Assembly: GCF_014356525.2 (NCBI RefSeq)
Contig: NC_052505.1
Location: forward strand, 48,033,770 to 48,097,769
DNA length: 64,000 bases
Source of the DNA: Nilaparvata lugens
Lineage: Eukaryota > Arthropoda > Insecta > Hemiptera > Delphacidae
Direction of reading: 5' to 3'
Below are positions 34,227-45,876 of the stretch, in pieces. Position 1 is the first letter of the stretch. The number at the start of each line of letters is the position of its first letter. The position numbers and the translations under genes are program-made. The notes under the pieces were generated by a model that searched no databases, was not told the DNA's origin, and was given only the letters and a program-made list of their open reading frames with translations.

Positions 34227-37200
34227 GTGAGTGATAACTTTCCAATAAATTTTTAAAAGATCTATTAATCACCCTCTTATCACAAAAAGCTTTCAGCCAG
34301 GACATTCCCGTGTTATCGGATGGTCACGTTGAAATGTTGGTCCCGACAGAAGTATAACAGTCGTAATTTTGAGCCATTGACGGCTTAAATTATTCATTTA
34401 GGCGAGGTGGTACTTTCCCGCAAGGGATTCTCTATCAACAAAATCCATACGAATTTACTTTTACTTAACCAATAAAGGCGATGCGTGCATTGTTTTTATC
34501 CGTATAACATGACTCTAAAGTGAATTAATAATAATTCAAATTGTTCACTGAGTATTCTCATTTTCGTAGCTATTTACACAACTGAATGCATCCTTTCTTG
34601 ATTGTTTCACTCCAAATCATTGTACCCAGTAGTTAAATCAAATACTGCACAATGATAGTGTCAATAGAATATAATTTTTTAATAAATTCCTTGATCTATA
34701 GTCTACAAACTGAAAACTCTTTATTCAAGCTTGGAATCATCACTCTATACCTTCAATTACTTATACAGACTATACGTTTTCACCTTTTGACAGAAGCGAT
34801 TCTAAGTGAAAATACTATCAATTAATTCTATTATTTCCAGTGGAAAAGCTAGTCTCTCAAATGCCCGAGAATGAATTCAAACTTCCTCCGGATTATAACC
34901 AGAAAATAAGTAGGAGAATTCTGGAACTACAAGTAGGTTTCATCAAACAGATTAAGAAAACTGGTAACGTGGCTCCCAGCAAACCAAGTAATAGCAACTC
35001 TTCGGATAGTAAAAAAGAAAATGACGCAAGAAAACAGCAGAACAGTAGTGTTAAATCACAGGCATCTGCATCATCTCCATCGCCATCGACATCAAATATG
35101 TGAGTTACTCTTTGCAACTAATATATTTTTTTCTCTTGAGATAGGTAACTTTTTTGTATTGCTTTCTAATACACTAATCAATCCCCAAGTTATCTATATT
35201 TGGTTTTTATCATAGATTATAATGTTCACTAAAGTGTTCGGTGTAATAATAATTTGTAAAAAATCATATCATAAATTAGTTGCTGAATGGTTATTTCACT
35301 TTTTCACGTCTTTGTAAATAAACTAGTTGAAAAATCTGGTGTGGTACACTCACACAACTTTCCTTGCTCATTCATCTATAAGCCTCATTCTTAAACGAGG
35401 ATAATTTAGGGGAATAACATTATGCCGATTGGCGGCTAAATAATTAAAACTACGATTATACTATTGTTATTGTGTTCAGAGTACATTTTCCTTTGTTTGA
35501 ATTATGAAATTTGAGGATTTTTTAAAAGTTGTCAAAACAGCTGTTCTACAAATAAAATATCGACATGATTGTGTTCTTTTGAATAAACTGCTCTACCTAC
35601 CTACCCCACGCACGAGAAGTAGGCTAAGTTTCTCAAGGATGGGGTGGACCCCCTGTTATTTTCTCAGGGACGAGACTCATGCCAGTTAATAGAGCTGATA
35701 TATAACTATTTATTTATAATAGTAATTATAAACTATTGATAGTAACTAAACTATTAATATTAATAGTAATAGTAACTATTTATTTATACATACTGGTATG
35801 TATTTGAAAAAAATCGGTCAAGTCATTTTTGAGAAAATCGTGATAGAAATCAATACTTACCTTACCTATGGTAAAGTAAAAAGAATAAAAATAAGTTACT
35901 GTTCAGTTATAATTTCACACCAATTATTCAATAGTGAATTCTGATTGATGAATGAATTTCATACCTCTCATTCAGTTGGTATTCAGTAGATTGGTTTTTA
36001 GACTTGCTCAACTCACATTTACGCGACTCAAGTCGCGAAAAGAGACTGCGACTCTAGTCTCTTGTTGATGCAGCATGTGTTTTCAAATGGTGTTACTCAG
36101 ACCAGTCGATTCTAGTCTCCGCGATCTCGCGACTGTGAGACTGAGTCGAGTGTTGACTCGACATGTTGGTCGAGCCTCGACTTGAGTTGCCTAGTACCGT
36201 GCATTTTTAATGAAAGTGGGGTTATGTTTGATGAAAGTTATGTTTTATCGTTTTAGATAAGAATTAGATAAGGCAATAAATACATTCATAACAATTTGTT
36301 ACATGCTAAGTAGTAACTAATTAGATCTCATATTTTTAATAAAGTAAGGTTAGAAAATGGAGTAGCATGGAACTGAAGTAGTTGCAATGAGCAAAAAAGT
36401 CGTAATGTCAAGAGACTGGAGTATCCTTGACTGGAGTCGTTCGATTTAAGTCTAGGTAGTGTGAGTTGAGCCTTACTGTATTCAACATTTTTCTATGCAG
36501 TGATATTTCTTCTCAATTTTTAGAAATGCACGAGCTTCATCCAATAAGCAGCAAGAAGAAAATTATCGTAGGATCGTATTGGATCGTGTGAACACAAATA
36601 TTGCTGATAAGTGGAAAAAAGCTGCTCCTTATTATGTGTTTCTATCAGCCATTTCAGATTCTAAGCCCACGCACAAAGACGATCTATCAATCCAGTTTCC
36701 AGGTTTGTCAACTAATTGCTATTCTGTATTGTAAGAATTATTTTCTAAAGGATTTCATGCTCGCTGGTTTCAACAAATCAATAGTTTCAATTTCTTTATC
36801 TAAGGTTTTTCATTAGATTCTTGAATCATAAACAGCAAAGGTAGTTCACCATTTTGTTGATCTCGCTATTTAAAGTAGATTTAAACGCTATCAAGTATAT
36901 TGAGTTTGTAGCTTACACGAATAAAACCCGTTTCTGAAGAACTTTCCTCATCTGCTCTTGAACTCAATTTTTTGTGTACGATTAGAAATGTTATACTGTA
37001 ATTCCTATGAATCTAAATTTGAATGAAGAGTCTAAATTTGCAGCACCTTTCACGAAACATTTTTCCTCCTTCTTGTTTTATTCAATATTCTAAAAATATT
37101 TCATGCACAACATAAAATTGATAACACCTTCCTGATTCTTCTTCTCAACATCTTTTCTATTAATTATTCTATGAATTTTTTATGTCTACAATGCTTGTCT

Positions 37201-40200
37201 TTGTCTAGTTAATTTCAATATATATTTCAATTGTTTCTTACAGAGTTGCTGGATCCCAGACTAGGTGATTTGAAATCTTCTTTACAAATCAACTTTATGG
37301 TCGAACTGGGTTGGTTGCTGGCACAATACTGTATCATGGGTCATAGGTCAGTAAATTATTCTTCTGCAAAACACAGTAGAAAAAGCAATGTCTCAGAATC
37401 ACTGTGGATTAGTTAGTTGAAATACTTTGTTTGACAATAAATTTATTGTTTGGAACAAACATGAAACTGTTAGGTAATTTCAAAAACTCTCAGGATTCTT
37501 GAATATGCAGAATGGTGACATCTGCATGTGAACTGTATAGGTAAACATATGTTAGGGTTGGGTGATAACATAAGTGGTGGTGACATAACAGTGCGCATAG
37601 GACCTCCTCCTCGATATGTTCAAATAATCATGTATTCGTAGGTTACCTTTTTTAGTTTCACTTGAATCCATAGTAGATGAAAATTCAACAATTTTTTGCT
37701 CAAAGACTATTAGGTAACCTACTTAGAATAATTTCTGTCAGATCTAAAATCTCTAATAAGAATGTGAAGTAATGTTGGTAATAAAGCATCAATCAGTCTT
37801 TCCAATATAATAATGCTTCCTTATCATTGTATTCAATTTTGAATGAGTTTTGTAAATACTATTATGGTAATTGATCTCTCTTCTTTCAACAGAGGAAAAC
37901 CATTAACATTGGTGTATGAAGAAGGAGATGAGTATATAAAAAATGGTATGTGCCCACCGTTTGTTAATTGCGTCAAGGTGTCATGTCCGTCACCTTTTGG
38001 GAAGCATCACACGTGAGTTTACTAATTACTTCTTAGTATAGATTTATCTATAGATACTTTCAAGGATGCAAATGAATAATTATAATAAATTGAGTGCTTT
38101 ACTGTTTCAATCCTCAATTCATCAGTTTCAATCAGAACTCTGGAATGAAATAGTAATGGCTAAACCTGTCTTTCGATACCCAATCATCGTATGATTATGT
38201 ATTTTTAATATGAAATATCGGGGCCCCGAGCTTCGCTAGTTATTTATTTATTGATAAACAGAACTAAATTCTTTAAAATGATTGGGGAAGGATTAACAGG
38301 CACAGCCCAAAACTGTTTCTTCCCCGAATTTTGATTAATACACTATAAATATTCCAAAAAGTAGGTTATGTGTTTTATACATTTGAGTTCAGGTCAAATT
38401 TTCAGTCCAAATATATGAAAACATAAAAGTTCTAATTTAGATCCTTTATATACCAAATTGAATAACACTCACTAATCACTTAGAACTGTAAAATAATGAA
38501 TAACTTTGAATATTATGATATATACTATCTCATGTCAACAAATCAGATTATTCTGATCGAGTCAATTGAAATTTCTAAATTTCTCGCGAGATACGGTAAG
38601 CTAATTGATTACACAGCTGATCTCCCACACAGGCACAAGCATCTTCTGTTATCGACAGACGACGAAATTATCATCTGTTTTTCCAAGGATGAATTATCCT
38701 TTTCATGACCTTCAGCAAGTTTTCTCACGGATGAGACCTAGTGCAATCGAATTTTTATATCATAAACCTACTATATTCCAAATTTCGTGAAAATCGTTAG
38801 AGCCGTTTTTGAGATCCGTTGAACATAAATAACCAGATGTAAAAATATAAACAGATATACAGAAATTGCTCGCTTAATATAACAGGATAAATAAATTGAA
38901 TTCGTATATCTTTTTGTTGGCGAGAAGTCCCTCACGGGTAGGTCTCACCTCACCTGAATATATCATTAAAACCGTCAATGGGCCTTACGACTGTCATACT
39001 TCAGCCGGGACTGACAGTTTAACATGCCTATTCGATACATAACACGGGAATGACCTGGCTAAAAAAAGCTTTTGTTCATATTTTGGTTTGAACCCGTGAC
39101 CTCTAGGCTGCTAAGCAAGCACTATATCCACTAGACCACGCACAGATCACTCTGTGATATTACAATATCAATTTATATTATTACAATATACGACTCCATA
39201 ATGTATTGTACTCAGAATTTTTGAGAAACCCTTTTTAAATTCAAATTTTTTCAACCATCACCAACTTGCGATTTTTTTTAGGAAAATGATGATAATGTGC
39301 TACTGTGATGAAAGTCTTCGTGTTATAGTCAGTACTGGAAACTTGGTGGAATCCGATTGGGATAATAGAGTTCAAGGGTAAGTGACATAGGCCTAGTGCT
39401 CAACTATTAACTATATTTATTATAGTTTGTTCTAGGCGCATTTGTCATTCTCATGTATTTTGACCCATCACTACGTTTTCCATCTATTGTATTTTACTGA
39501 TGTGAAACTGATTTGTTTGATTTCCTTGTAACTGACATCCAATTTCAACTGTTCTCGATCTGTCTTCATGTCATAAATAGTGTATTATCCTTCTTTATTC
39601 CATGTGTTAGACAGTTAATTCGTCAGTCTATTGCCTGGTTTCACCGAGCACAGTCAAAACATTTGAACAAGGTCAAGCTGGGTACCATTTAAAAATGTGA
39701 CCTGGAATTATATTGTAACTATTCCAATAGAAATTATATGTTTCAGTGTACTCGTTATAAATCGTACCTGATTTAGCCATGTCAAGTATATTGAGTTTGT
39801 AGCTTACACGAATAAAACCCGTTTCTGAAGAACTTTCCTCATCTGCTCTTGAACTCAATTTTTTGTGTACGATTAGAAATGTTATACTGTAATTCCTATG
39901 AATCTAAATTTGAATGAAGAGTCTAAATTTGCAGCACCTTTCACGAAACATTTTTCCTCCTTCTTGTTTTATTCAATATTCTAAAAATATTTCATGCACA
40001 ACATAAAATTGATAACACCTTCCTGATTCTTCTTCTCAACATCTTTTCTATTAATTATTCTATGAATTTTTTATGTCTACAATGCTTGTCTTTGTCTAGT
40101 TAATTTCAATATATATTTCAATTGTTTCTTACAGAGTTGCTGGATCCCAGACTAGGTGATTTGAAATCTTCTTTACAAATCAACTTTATGGTCGAACTGG

Positions 40201-43200
40201 GTTGGTTGCTGGCACAATACTGTATCATGGGTCATAGGTCAGTAAATTATTCTTCTGCAAAACACAGTAGAAAAAGCAATGTCTCAGAATCACTGTGGAT
40301 TAGTTAGTTGAAATACTTTGTTTGACAATAAATTTATTGTTTGGAACAAACATGAAACTGTTAGATAATTTCAAAAACTCTCAGGATTCTTGAATATGCA
40401 GAATGGTGACATCTGCATGTGAACTGTATAGGTAAACATATGTTAGGGTTGGGTGATAACATAAGTGGTGGTGACATAACAGTGCGCATAGGACCTCCTC
40501 CTCGATATGTTCAAATAATCATGTATTCGTAGGTTACCTTTTTTAGTTTCACTTGAATCCATAGTAGATGAAAATTCAACAATTTTTTGCTCAAAGACTA
40601 TTAGGTAACCTACTTAGAATAATTTCAGAATAATTTTGTCAGATCTGAAATCTCTAATAAGAATGTGAAGTAATGTTGGTAATAAAGCATCAATCAGTCT
40701 TTCCAATATAATAATGCTTCCTTATCATTGTATTCAATTTTGAATGAGTTTTGTAAATACTATTATGGTAATTGATCTCTCTTCTTTCAACAGAGGAAAA
40801 CCATTAACATTGGTGTATGAAGAAGGAGATGAGTATATAAAAAATGGTATGTGCCCACCGTTTGTTAATTGCGTCAAGGTGTCATGTCCGTCACCTTTTG
40901 GGAAGCATCACACGTGAGTTTACTAATTACTTCTTAGTATAGATTTATCTATAGATACTTTCAAGGATGCAAATGAATAATTATAATAAATTGAGTGCTT
41001 TACTGTTTCAATCCTCAATTCATCAGTTTCAATCAGAACTCTGGAATGAAATAGTAATGGCTAAACCTGTCTTTCTCGATACCCAATCATCGTATGATTA
41101 TGTATTTTTAATATGAAATATCGGGGCCCCGAGCTTCGCTAGTTATTTATTTATTGATAAACAGAACTAAATTCTTTAAAATGATTGGGGAAGGATTAAC
41201 AGGCACAGCCCAAAACTGTTTCTTCCCCGAATTTTGATTAATACACTATAAATATTCCAAAAAGTAGGTTATGTGTTTTATACATTTGAGTTCAGGTCAA
41301 ATTTTCAGTCCAAATATATGAAAACATAAAAGTTCTAATTTAGATCCTTTATATACCAAATTGAATAACACTCACTAATCACTTAGAACTGTAAAATAAT
41401 GAATAACTTTGAATATTATGATATATACTATCTCATGTCAACAAATCAGATTATTCTGATCGAGTCAATTGAAATTTCTAAATTTCTCGCGAGATACGGT
41501 AAGCTAATTGATTACACAGCTGATCTCCCACACAGGCACAAGCATCTTCTGTTATCGACAGACGACGAAATTATCATCTGTTTTTCCAAGGATGAATTAT
41601 CCTTTTCATGACCTTCAGCAAGTTTTCTCACGGATGAGACCTAGTGCAATCGAATTTTTATATCATAAACCTACTATATTCCAAATTTCGTGAAAATCGT
41701 TAGAGCCGTTTTGAGATCCGTTGAACATAAATAACCAGATGTAAAAATATAAACAGATATACAGAAATTGCTCGCTTAATATAACAGGATAAATAAATTG
41801 AATTCGTATATCTTTTTGTTGGCCAGAAGTCCCTCACGGGTAGGTCTCACCTCACCTGAATATATCATTAAAACCGTCAATGGGCCTTACGACTGTCATA
41901 CTTCAGCCGGGACTGACAGTTTAACATGCCTATTCGATACATAACACGGGAATGACCTGGCTAAAAAAAGCTTTTGTTCATATTTTGGTTTGAACCCGTG
42001 ACCTCTAGGCTGCTAAGCAAGCACTATATCCACTAGACCACGCACAGATCACTCTGTGATATTACAATATCAATTTATATTATTACAATATACGACTCCA
42101 TAATGTATTGTACTCAGAATTTTTGAGAAACCCTTTTTAAATTCAATTTTTTTCAACCATCACCAACTTGCGATTTTTTTTAGGAAAATGATGATAATGT
42201 GCTACTGTGATGAAAGTCTTCGTGTTATAGTCAGTACTGGAAACTTGGTGGAATCCGATTGGGATAATAGAGTTCAAGGGTAAGTGACATAGGCCTAGTG
42301 CTCAACTATTAACTTTATTTATTATAGTTTGTTCTAGGCGCATTTGTCATTCTCATGTATTTTGACCCATCACTACGTTTTCCATCTATTGTATTTTACT
42401 GATGTGAAACTGATTTGTTTGATTTCCTTGTAACTGACATCCAATTTCAACTGTTCTCGATCTGTCTTCATGTCATAAATAGTGTATTATCCTTCTTTAT
42501 TCCATGTGTTAGACAGTTAATTCGTCAGTCTATTGCCTGGTTTCACCGAGCACAGTCAAAACATTTGAACAAGGTCAAGCTGGGTACCATTTAAAAATGT
42601 GACCTGGAATTATATTGTAACTATTCCAATAGAAATTATATGTTTCAGTGTACTCGTTATAAATCGTACCTGATTTAGCCATGTCAAATGTCTTGACCGA
42701 GCTTGAACAAACCAAACATATTCTATACTTTGTCTTAGCTTTCAACCAATAGGCCTAACAGGATTCCCCAATATAATGTGTCAATGTAGCACCCTACTAG
42801 TAGTTCTGTGAACCTGAGACCTCGCGCTCAGTGAGTTACATTGACCTGTTGTTATGTTTTCTCAAAAATTAATAAATAATTTATCAATTAAAAATGTCTA
42901 GAAAAAATTCTAAATAAACATAGAGCTTTCTGTCCTATATCGTACCGTGACGTGTCGTCCCGGAATGTGAGTGTGAGAGCTGTTATCAGGTCTGGCTGCA
43001 ACTGTTTACAACGTTGATGGAAAGATACAATTTTCAAGATGTTCGATGTTTTTGAACGGGTAGTATTATAGTCAACTGTCTACTAACGTTAATGGAAAGA
43101 TATATTCTCAAGATGTTCGATGTTTTTGAACGGGTAGTATTATAGTCCACTAGACAGCTGATTTATGATGAATAATTCTATAGTCTGATTTTTACGGTAA

Positions 43201-45813
43201 TATTGGCGTATGAAGGAGGCTCTTTTTTCCTTTTATATTATCCTTGAATTGCAAAATTTCCAAAAACCTTGTATATACGTCGACGCGCAATTTAAAAAGG
43301 AACATAACTGGCAAATTTCATGAAAATCTATTACCGCGTTTCGCCGTAAATGCGCAACATAAAACATATAAACATTTAAACATTAAGAGAAATGTCAAAC
43401 CGGCGACTTGAATCTTAGACCTCACTTCGCTCGGTCAATTAGATTATCCTATTCTTAAAGCAGAAATAATAATTTTAAAAAGCATCATTTTAAATTTTCT
43501 GTTGTTGACAATAATTATGCTTTAAAAATTATTTCCAAATGTTGGACAAATATTGATACTAATTATGTTACTAAAAGGCACCGCAACCACGGAAAAATAC
43601 ATGTAAAGTAGTTAACTGGACTTGTTAGTCATATGTTTAAGAGAGCCGTCTGTAACTCATAACTTGTCATCACTAGAATTCGTTTGTAGCCTTGGTTGGT
43701 AACTAGAATCTCTATGAAACAGACCCTATGTTTCTGACTTTATTTCTACACCAATTAATTTTAATTTTCTACCTGTTCTCAAGTCAATTACGTTTTCCAC
43801 CACCCGTCATACCGTATCTAAAATCTACAATCACTTGGCCCATCTTTTAGCGTGATATTCAATCATTCAGATCTGATTGAGGATTACTAGAATCTCTACT
43901 CCCTAGAGAATCTCCTAGAATTTGCTTTAAAATCCCCTAGAGATTCTCCTAGAATCCTCTAGTCTACTAGAATTTGCTACTCCCGTTGGACAGGAGACCG
44001 CTTGAGGTCAGCTCCACTAACAATTAGTTATAGGTTTTAAATCACTTATAGTTCTGAACTCATGATATCTTACTCATTTCATTATGTAGTAACATCTCTA
44101 TTTTATCATTTAGATGTTACAAAGTTTTATATTTTAAGCCAAATTGAATTCATTCTCTAGATTGTTCAATACGGTTCTATTTTTTTTAATATTCGTTCAG
44201 TAGTCAGCAGTATTGTCAGTTATTATAAATTAATGTATGACCCAGCACTTGAAAAAATGAATGAAATCATTATCCAGTTCATTGCCCTATCAAGAGTCTA
44301 GTTGGCATCACCAGCCACATAAAAATACAAGAAACGAACCAGTATGTCCAAAAAAGATATCCATTAGGCCTACTTTTGAAATAATTCAAATCCTGGCAGT
44401 AATTAGAAGTGTTTGGCATTAATTTTTCATTTATTAGAACTAGGAGTTGAATTTTGTATAAGAACATTAGAACTGTTTATGTTACTGAGCATTTTTTCAA
44501 AACAGAGAATAAATAGTCAATAATTATTATTGAAAGAAAATCCCAATTGCTGCAAATCACCCCGATGACTTCTGCTACTGCAAATATTGACAACAGTGTT
44601 AACAGCTAGATGGAAATTCGATTAGCGCAAATAAAAAATATTTGTCAGCCCGGAAATTAATTTTTGTATAGTAGCGCTCATCGAATTTCCATCTAGCTGT
44701 TAAACCTGTTGTCAATATTTGTAGTAGCAGAAGTTTCGGGGTGACTTACATAATTTGATTGAGATTTTCGTTTAATAATTATTCATTAATTAGCATTTGA
44801 ACAAATGCAATTTCTAATATATTTCCATCTGTTGAATAATAATCAATTCAATTTTGGGTTAACAGGATGTGGATTAGTCCGAGGTGTCCCCGGTTGCCGG
44901 AGAACGCTGACACCGGGGCAGGTGATTCGCCCACTGCATTCAAGAAGGATCTGCTCGACTATCTCAGCAGGTATCAGAAGCCCGAGCTACAAGTTTGGAT
45001 CGACCAAGTCAGATCTACTGATTTCTCCAGTGTCAAGTGAGTTGACATTATCAATAATTCTCTAATAATCTTCAACGTTGAAGTAATTTTGTAAATAATT
45101 ATTTATCTATTGATACATTTATACTTACAATATCATTCTCAACTATGAATGATTGGGAAAGGAACAACAGGCTTAAAGCCCAAAACTATTCCTTTCCCAA
45201 ATTTAGATAGAAATTGTACAAAAATATGTTATGTTGTCCAATTTTGAGTCCAAAATATTTATAAACTAGGAATTTACAATCTCGAAAAGTTCAAAACCAA
45301 ATTAAATAAGAATACTTCACTAAATCATTACTGATAACTGAAAAATACTGTATTAATAATTGGAAATTTTAAAACTTGAAAAGAAACTCAAACTTACTTA
45401 TTCAATTTAAGTAAATTCAAATATTCACTTATTCCAGTTAAATGGAATTATTAAATTGTTATAGATTGAAACAATATTTTTTCAATTCAAAGTATTGTTC
45501 TATCCCAAACTGAATACTTTTATGAAAAAAACTATTGAGTATAAATAAAATCTGTACAAGGAGTGGCCGTAGTCGAGTGGATCAGATGCTGGCTTCATGA
45601 TTCAGAGGCCCGGGTTCAAATCCCGGCCCGGGCAAGATATTTATCTCGGGCCACTCCCGTGTTTCGGATGGACACGTTAAGCCGTCGGTCCCGGCTGCCT
45701 AAAAAGCAGTCGTTAGGTCATGTCTGAAATTCCAGGAAAATCCAAGAAATGCATGAGAAAAGACAAGAGAAAGAGAATTTTTTTTAAAGGGAAGGTGGAA
45801 AAAAATGAAATAG

Positions 45814-45876
<63 letters not shown>

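Larger units (their letters stand above)
36891..39781 (+). repeat. Segmental tandem duplication, copy A (TDP1 exons 4-6)
   Basis: It starts TCAAGTATATTGAGTTTG and runs to just before the same sequence at 39782. It covers TDP1 exons 4, 5 and 6 with their introns, one interspersed repeat and one SINE. Identity with copy B is close to complete: I see roughly a dozen differences, such as CTAAAATC/CTGAAATC, CTTTCGATAC/CTTTCTCGATAC and GTTTTTGAG/GTTTTGAG. Confidence 0.95.
39782..42683 (+). repeat. Segmental tandem duplication, copy B
   Basis: Head-to-tail with copy A. The right edge is followed by TCAAATGTC, sharing TCAA with the unit start, so the breakpoint has about 4 bp of microhomology. It is slightly longer than copy A through small insertions. 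Confidence 0.95.

Noticed and set aside
38496..38790. Short open frames present twice (also at 41399-41693)
   Set aside because: They lie in an interspersed repeat within TDP1 intron 5 and occur twice only because of the segmental duplication.
39673..39858. Minus-strand frame across the duplication junction
   Set aside because: Accidental frame created by the A/B breakpoint; no motif.
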